Of a DNA stretch of 9,883 nucleotides, positions 6,476 to 9,883 are shown piece by piece. The stretch is from VGRF01 sp964460485 (GTDB lineage Bacteria; Myxococcota_A; UBA9160; UBA6930), in NCBI GenBank assembly GCA_964460485.1, contig CAYWRY010000146.1:1-9883 (forward strand), given 5' to 3'. Every line of letters starts with the position of its first letter. Positions within the stretch are counted from its first letter, which is position 1. Made by a program: the position numbers and the translations under genes. Below the pieces are notes generated by a model that saw nothing but the letters and a program-made list of their open reading frames with translations, had not been told where the DNA came from and ran no database searches.

Positions 6476-7458
6476 CAGAACTGCTCCAGCACGCGCACGT
6501 CGCCCTCGAACAGGAGCTGGATGTTGGGGATGCCGAAGCGGTCCATGGCCGGGCGGTCGAGGGCCATGCCGAATGCGAAGCCCTGGTGCTGCTCGGGGTC
6601 GATGCCGCAGTTGCGCAGCACGTTCGGGTGGATCATTCCACAGCCGCCCCACTCGAGCCATCGCTCGCCCCAGCGGAAGTCCATCTCGGCGCTGGGCTCG
6701 GTGAACGGGAAGAAGTGCGCGCGGAAGCGCAGCTCCGTCTGCGGGCCGAACAGGTGGCGGGCGAAGGCGTAGAGCGTGCCCTTCAGGTCGCCGAACGTGA
6801 CGTTCGGCCCGACGCAGAAGCCCTCGATCTGGTGGAACATCGGGTAGTGGGTCGCGTCGAGGTCGTGGCGGTAGACGCGGCCCGTGGTGATGAAGCGGAA
6901 CGGCGGCTGCTTGCCCGCCATGCCGCGGATCTGGACGTTCGAGGTGTGGGTCCGTAACAGGTGGCCGCCCTCGACGAAGATCGTGTCCTGGGTGTCGCGG
7001 GCGGGGTGGTCGTCGGGGAAGTTCAGCGCGCCGAAGTTGTTCCAGTCGGTCTCGACCTCGGGGCCGTCCTCGACCGAGTAGCCGAGCCCCGCGAAGAAGC
7101 GGTGCATCTCCTGCTCGATGCGACTCACGGGATGGGCGTGGCCGCGCGGCGCCGCGGCGCCGGGCAGCGTCACGTCGATGCGGCGCTGCGCGAGCGCGGC
7201 GCCCTGCTCCGCCGCGGCGAGCTCGGCTTGGCGCGCGTCGGCCCACGCCTCGAGCTGCGCCTTGGCGCGATTCGCGGCGGCGCCGAGCGCTGCGCGCCGC
7301 TCGGGCGGCAGCGCGCCGAGCGCGCGCAGCACGCCCGACACGCTGCCCTTCTTGCCGAGGAAGCGCGCGCGCAGCTCGACGAGCTCTTGCTGCGAGCGCG
7401 CCCCGGCGAGCACCGGCTGCGCCTCGCGCAGGATCGCGTCGAGCTCGCTGGCGCTCAT
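6475..7458 (-). CDS. pheS: Phenylalanine--tRNA ligase alpha subunit
   Basis: A 327-residue class II synthetase subunit that activates phenylalanine and transfers it to tRNA-Phe. An N-terminal coiled-coil arm (1-90) binds tRNA. The catalytic domain follows with HPVSRIEQEM (109-118), NFGALNFPDDHPAR (141-154), LLRTHTSNVQIR (168-179), motif 2 around GRVYRHD (193-199), FHQIEGF (208-214) and FFPFTEPSAEMD (249-260). Motif 3 is FAFGMALDRPAM (294-305). The Ala corresponding to E. coli Ala294, which shapes the Phe pocket, is kept, but the usual GMGIERLAM is changed to GMALDRPAM. The ATG at 7458 lies 15 bases after rplT with only a weak AGGCGGG upstream. The gap is too short for a pheM leader peptide and attenuator. 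Confidence 0.96.
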   Translation of the reverse strand: MSASELDAILREAQPVLAGARSQQELVELRARFLGKKGSVSGVLRALGALPPERRAALGAAANRAKAQLEAWADARQAELAAAEQGAALAQRRIDVTLPGAAAPRGHAHPVSRIEQEMHRFFAGLGYSVEDGPEVETDWNNFGALNFPDDHPARDTQDTIFVEGGHLLRTHTSNVQIRGMAGKQPPFRFITTGRVYRHDLDATHYPMFHQIEGFCVGPNVTFGDLKGTLYAFARHLFGPQTELRFRAHFFPFTEPSAEMDFRWGERWLEWGGCGMIHPNVLRNCGIDPEQHQGFAFGMALDRPAMDRFGIPNIQLLFEGDVRVLEQF

Positions 7459-7473
7459 CGACTGGCGTCCCGC

Positions 7474-7827
<354 letters not shown>

Positions 7828-7849
7828 GGCTTCTCCTTGGTTCGTTCGT

Positions 7850-7887
7850 GGCCGCAGCGCGCCGCCCTCGCGGCGCCGTGCGCGGCC
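7850..7887 (-). promoter_or_regulatory. GC-rich stem-loop between rpmI and rplT
   Basis: On the minus strand GGCCGC (7887-7882) pairs with GCGGCC (7855-7850). After an asymmetric internal loop (five bases against three), GCGCCGC (7876-7870) pairs with GCGGCGC (7865-7859) around the tetraloop GAGG. All 13 pairs are Watson-Crick. It ends about 11 bases before the rplT AAGGAG. No U-run follows, so it is not an intrinsic terminator. It could tune rplT translation, be an L20-binding or mRNA-processing site, or reflect GC richness alone. Confidence 0.4.
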
Positions 7888-7890
7888 GCA

Positions 7891-8088
7891 TCAGGCGTAG
7901 GGAATCAGCTGGTCGACCTTCTTCGCGTCGCCGGGGGCGAGCACGCCCCGCCTGCGCAGCTGTCGCTTCCGCTTGCTGGACTTCTTGGTGAGGATGTGGC
8001 GCTTGTTGCGTTTCTGATACGTGAGCTTCCCGCTCGCCGTGCGCTTGATGCGCTTCTGCGCGCCCTTGTGCGACTTCATCTTCGGCAT
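7891..8088 (-). CDS. rpmI: 50S ribosomal protein L35
   Basis: A 65-residue, highly basic L35 of the usual length. It begins MPKMKSHKGAQKRIKRTASG and carries the hallmark KRHILTKKSSKRKRQLRR (29-46), ending LIPYA. It binds 23S rRNA in the 50S subunit. AGGAG lies about ten bases before the ATG at 8088. It sits 41 bases after infC and 63 bases before rplT, the conserved infC-rpmI-rplT order. The frame is open upstream, but homology begins at this methionine. Confidence 0.97.
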   Translation of the reverse strand: MPKMKSHKGAQKRIKRTASGKLTYQKRNKRHILTKKSSKRKRQLRRRGVLAPGDAKKVDQLIPYA

Positions 8089-8129
8089 CGACTCGAATCT
8101 CCTGGGAGCGCGCGCGGCGCCCCGCTCGA

Positions 8130-8771
8130 TCAGGCGTGGGTTTCCTTGGCCTGCACTTCGGCGGCCCGCGCCGCGCGGTCCGCCTCCTCGGCGGCCGCCT
8201 GCCGCGCCGCCTCCTGCTCTTCCTGGCGCCGCAGGGCTTCCGCCACCTCGCGGTTCGGCACGAGCGTCATCGAGAGCGCGCGGCCGAGCATCTGCGGGTT
8301 GCTCTCCACCGTGACGAGGTCGCCGAGCACGGCGCGCACCTGGTCGAGCTTGTCGTAACCCGCCTTGCGGTGCGCCATCTCGCGGCCCTTGAACATCACG
8401 GTGATCTTCACCTTGTCGCCGTCGATCAGGAAGCGCCGCGCGTTCTTCAGCTTGAACTGGAGATCGTGCTCGTCGGTGGCCGGGCGCATCTTCACTTCCT
8501 TGAGCTGCGCGGTGCGCCCCTTGCCCTTCGCCTTGCCGGCCGCGGCTTTCTTCTTCTGCTCGTACTTGTACTTCCCGAAGTCCATGATGCGGCAGACGGG
8601 CGGCTTGGCGTTCGGCGAGACTTCGACGAGGTCGAGCCCGACTTCCTGCGCCTCGATCAGCGCGGCCTCGGGAGTCATCACGCCGAGCTGCTCTCCATTG
8701 GCGCCGATCACGAGGATCTCGCGCACGCGGATGCGCTCGTTGATGCGTGTGGTGTCCTTCTCGGCGGCGAT
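8130..8771 (-). CDS. infC: Translation initiation factor IF-3, non-AUG start
   Basis: A 213-residue IF3, which binds the 30S subunit, blocks premature 50S joining and checks the start codon. The conserved N-terminus INERIRVREILVIGANGEQ lies partly upstream of the first ATG/GTG-type start (GTG at 8726), so the gene must begin earlier. An in-frame ATC at 8771, followed by GCC GCC GAG AAG GAC, sits eight bases after AAGGAGG. The N-domain spans about 1-80, the lysine-rich linker about 67-97, and the C-domain about 98-173 (KVKITVMFKGREMAHRKAGY). A tail of about 40 Ala/Glu/Arg/Gln-rich residues (174-213) exceeds the roughly 180-residue E. coli protein; a longer tail is also known in Myxococcus xanthus. 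Start discrimination by IF3 at a non-AUG codon would give autoregulation, as with the AUU of E. coli infC. Confidence 0.94.
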   Translation of the reverse strand: MAAEKDTTRINERIRVREILVIGANGEQLGVMTPEAALIEAQEVGLDLVEVSPNAKPPVCRIMDFGKYKYEQKKKAAAGKAKGKGRTAQLKEVKMRPATDEHDLQFKLKNARRFLIDGDKVKITVMFKGREMAHRKAGYDKLDQVRAVLGDLVTVESNPQMLGRALSMTLVPNREVAEALRRQEEQEAARQAAAEEADRAARAAEVQAKETHA

Positions 8772-8786
8772 CGTCGTACCCTCCTT
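8769..8786 (-). promoter_or_regulatory. infC ribosome-binding site and ATC start codon
   Basis: AAGGAGG (8786-8780), eight spacer bases, then ATC (8771-8769). The two in-frame codons before ATC are ACG, at spacings of 5 and 2 from the Shine-Dalgarno, so ATC is best placed. The first GTG lies 45 bases further on with no good ribosome-binding site and would delete the conserved TRINERIR segment. This site decides the start of infC. Confidence 0.82.
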
Positions 8787-8792
8787 CTGGAA

Positions 8793-9883
8793 TCAGTTCT
8801 CGCGCCGCGCGACGCGCGCGGCGAGATCGGCGACGAAGGCGTCCAGCGCCTGCGCCACGGCAACGCGTTCGCCCTTCCCGCGCAAGCGCGGCGTGACGCT
8901 GCCCGCAGCCTGCTCCTGATCGCCGACCACGGCCATCACCGGGATCTTCATCAGCTCGGCTTCGCGGACCTTGTAGTTCAGCTTTTCGGCGCGGTCGTCG
9001 AGCTGCGCGCGCAGGCCCGCGGCGCGCAGGGCGCCCAGCACCTTCGCAGCGTACTCGTGGTGGCGGTCGGCGATCGGCAGAACGACCACCTGATCGGGCG
9101 CGAGCCAGAGCGGGAAATCGCCGGCGGTGTGCTCGATGTAGAGCGCGATGAAGCGCTCGAGCGAGCCCAGCACCGCGCGATGCAGCATCGCGGGCTGGTG
9201 CTCCTTGCCGTCGCGTCCGACGTAGCGCAGCGCGAAGCGGCCGGGCATGCCCATGTCCATCTGCAGCGTGCCGAGCGTCCAGGCGCGCCCGATCGTGTCG
9301 CGCACGTCGACCTCGATCTTCGGGCCGTAGAACGCGGCCTCGCCGGGCTTGATCGCGCACGGGAAGCCGGCGGTCTCGATCGCCGACACGAGCTGGAGCT
9401 GCGCGCGCTCCCAGTCCATCGGATCGCCGATGTAGCCCGCGTCGGGGCGCGTCGAGACCGCATAGCTCACGCCCGAGAGCCCGAGCGCTCCGTAGATCTC
9501 CTGCATCATCTCGAAGAAGCGGTGGATCTCGCCCTCCACCTGCTCGGGCTCGCAGTAGATGTGCGCGTCGTCCTGCGCGAAGGAGCGCACGCGCGCGAGG
9601 CCGGTCAGCGTGCCGCTGCGCTCGTTTCGGTGCAGCCGCGAGAACTCGGCGAAGCGCAGGGGCAGATCGCGGTAACTGCGCTTGTCGAGGCCGAACAGGT
9701 GGCAGTGGCCGGGGCAGTTCATGCCCTTCACGCCCAGCTCTTCGCCCTCGTCGGCGCCCGCGAACCAGAACATGTCGTCGTGGAAGTTCTCGTAGTGGCC
9801 CGAGGTCTTGAACAGCTCCGCGCGAAACAGCTGCGGCGCCATCACCTCCTGGTAGCCGTACTTCGGGTAGAGCGAGCGCACGA
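8793..9883 (-). CDS. thrS: Threonine--tRNA ligase, C-terminal part (5' end outside window)
   Basis: The last 362 residues or so of a class II synthetase that normally has about 640; the TGS and editing domains lie beyond the right edge. The GTG near the edge is an internal Val, not a start. Counting from it, the zinc ligands are Cys56 (GMNCPGH), His107 (DDAHIYC) and His234 (MLHRAVLGS), all intact. Motif 2 runs RFAEFSRLHRNERSG to GLARVRSFAQDD (76-105) and motif 3 is HRAVLGSLERF (234-244). The anticodon-binding domain covers about 255-355, with VVVLPIADRHHEYA and EKLNYKVREAEL. The TGA at 8793-8795 is 21 bases before the infC ATC, within cotranscription range and the same order as in enterobacteria. 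Confidence 0.97.
   Translation of the reverse strand, partial: VRSLYPKYGYQEVMAPQLFRAELFKTSGHYENFHDDMFWFAGADEGEELGVKGMNCPGHCHLFGLDKRSYRDLPLRFAEFSRLHRNERSGTLTGLARVRSFAQDDAHIYCEPEQVEGEIHRFFEMMQEIYGALGLSGVSYAVSTRPDAGYIGDPMDWERAQLQLVSAIETAGFPCAIKPGEAAFYGPKIEVDVRDTIGRAWTLGTLQMDMGMPGRFALRYVGRDGKEHQPAMLHRAVLGSLERFIALYIEHTAGDFPLWLAPDQVVVLPIADRHHEYAAKVLGALRAAGLRAQLDDRAEKLNYKVREAELMKIPVMAVVGDQEQAAGSVTPRLRGKGERVAVAQALDAFVADLAARVARREN

Noticed and set aside
4103..6772. 889-codon plus-strand open frame antisense to pheT and the end of pheS
   Set aside because: It lacks recognisable motifs and lies entirely opposite conserved pheT/pheS coding sequence; it is a GC-driven shadow.
7850..7887. The rpmI-rplT stem-loop as an intrinsic terminator
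   Set aside because: No U-run follows the stem on the minus strand, and the next gene begins shortly afterwards in the same operon.

Overview
This window comes from a very GC-rich bacterial chromosome. Every confidently called gene lies on the minus strand. The core is the classic translation cluster thrS-infC-rpmI-rplT-pheS-pheT-ihfA, read from the right edge leftwards. It is followed by a short MerR-type regulator, a PLP-dependent decarboxylase, an ExeA/GspA-like ATPase and a tRNA-Pro(GGG). The proteobacterial-type gene order, the MerR gene directly after ihfA, the high GC, an infC that appears to start at AUC, and an IF3 with an Ala/Glu/Arg-rich C-terminal tail together suggest a lineage of the former Deltaproteobacteria (Myxococcota or relatives). 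That placement is inference: there is no rRNA gene here to test it.

Layout in transcription order (right to left). 9883-8793: catalytic and anticodon-binding part of threonyl-tRNA synthetase, cut by the window edge. 8771-8130: IF3, whose start is best read as ATC behind a strong Shine-Dalgarno. 8088-7891: ribosomal protein L35. 7887-7850: a GC-rich stem-loop between L35 and L20. 7827-7474: L20. 7458-6475: PheRS alpha. 6475-4079: PheRS beta, overlapping alpha by one base. 4052-3744: IHF alpha (GTG start). A 152-base gap with a possible extended -10 box precedes merR (3591-3190). The decarboxylase ATG at 3189 directly follows the merR TGA. The ATPase occupies 1538-564, and tRNA-Pro(GGG) with an encoded CCA occupies 503-427. 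The leftmost 426 bases hold no confident gene, only what may be the last 11 codons of a plus-strand protein and a doubtful 61-codon ORF.

The first seven genes supply translation factors, two aminoacyl-tRNA synthetases, two 50S proteins and a nucleoid protein, packed tightly enough to be one operon. The MerR, decarboxylase and ATPase genes are accessory and may form a second transcription unit. I see no insertion sequence, CRISPR array, phage gene or defence system. The most unusual points are the AUC-initiated infC, the decarboxylase abutting merR, the arginine-rich ATPase tail and the departure from consensus in PheS motif 3. None of these amounts to a clearly new system.
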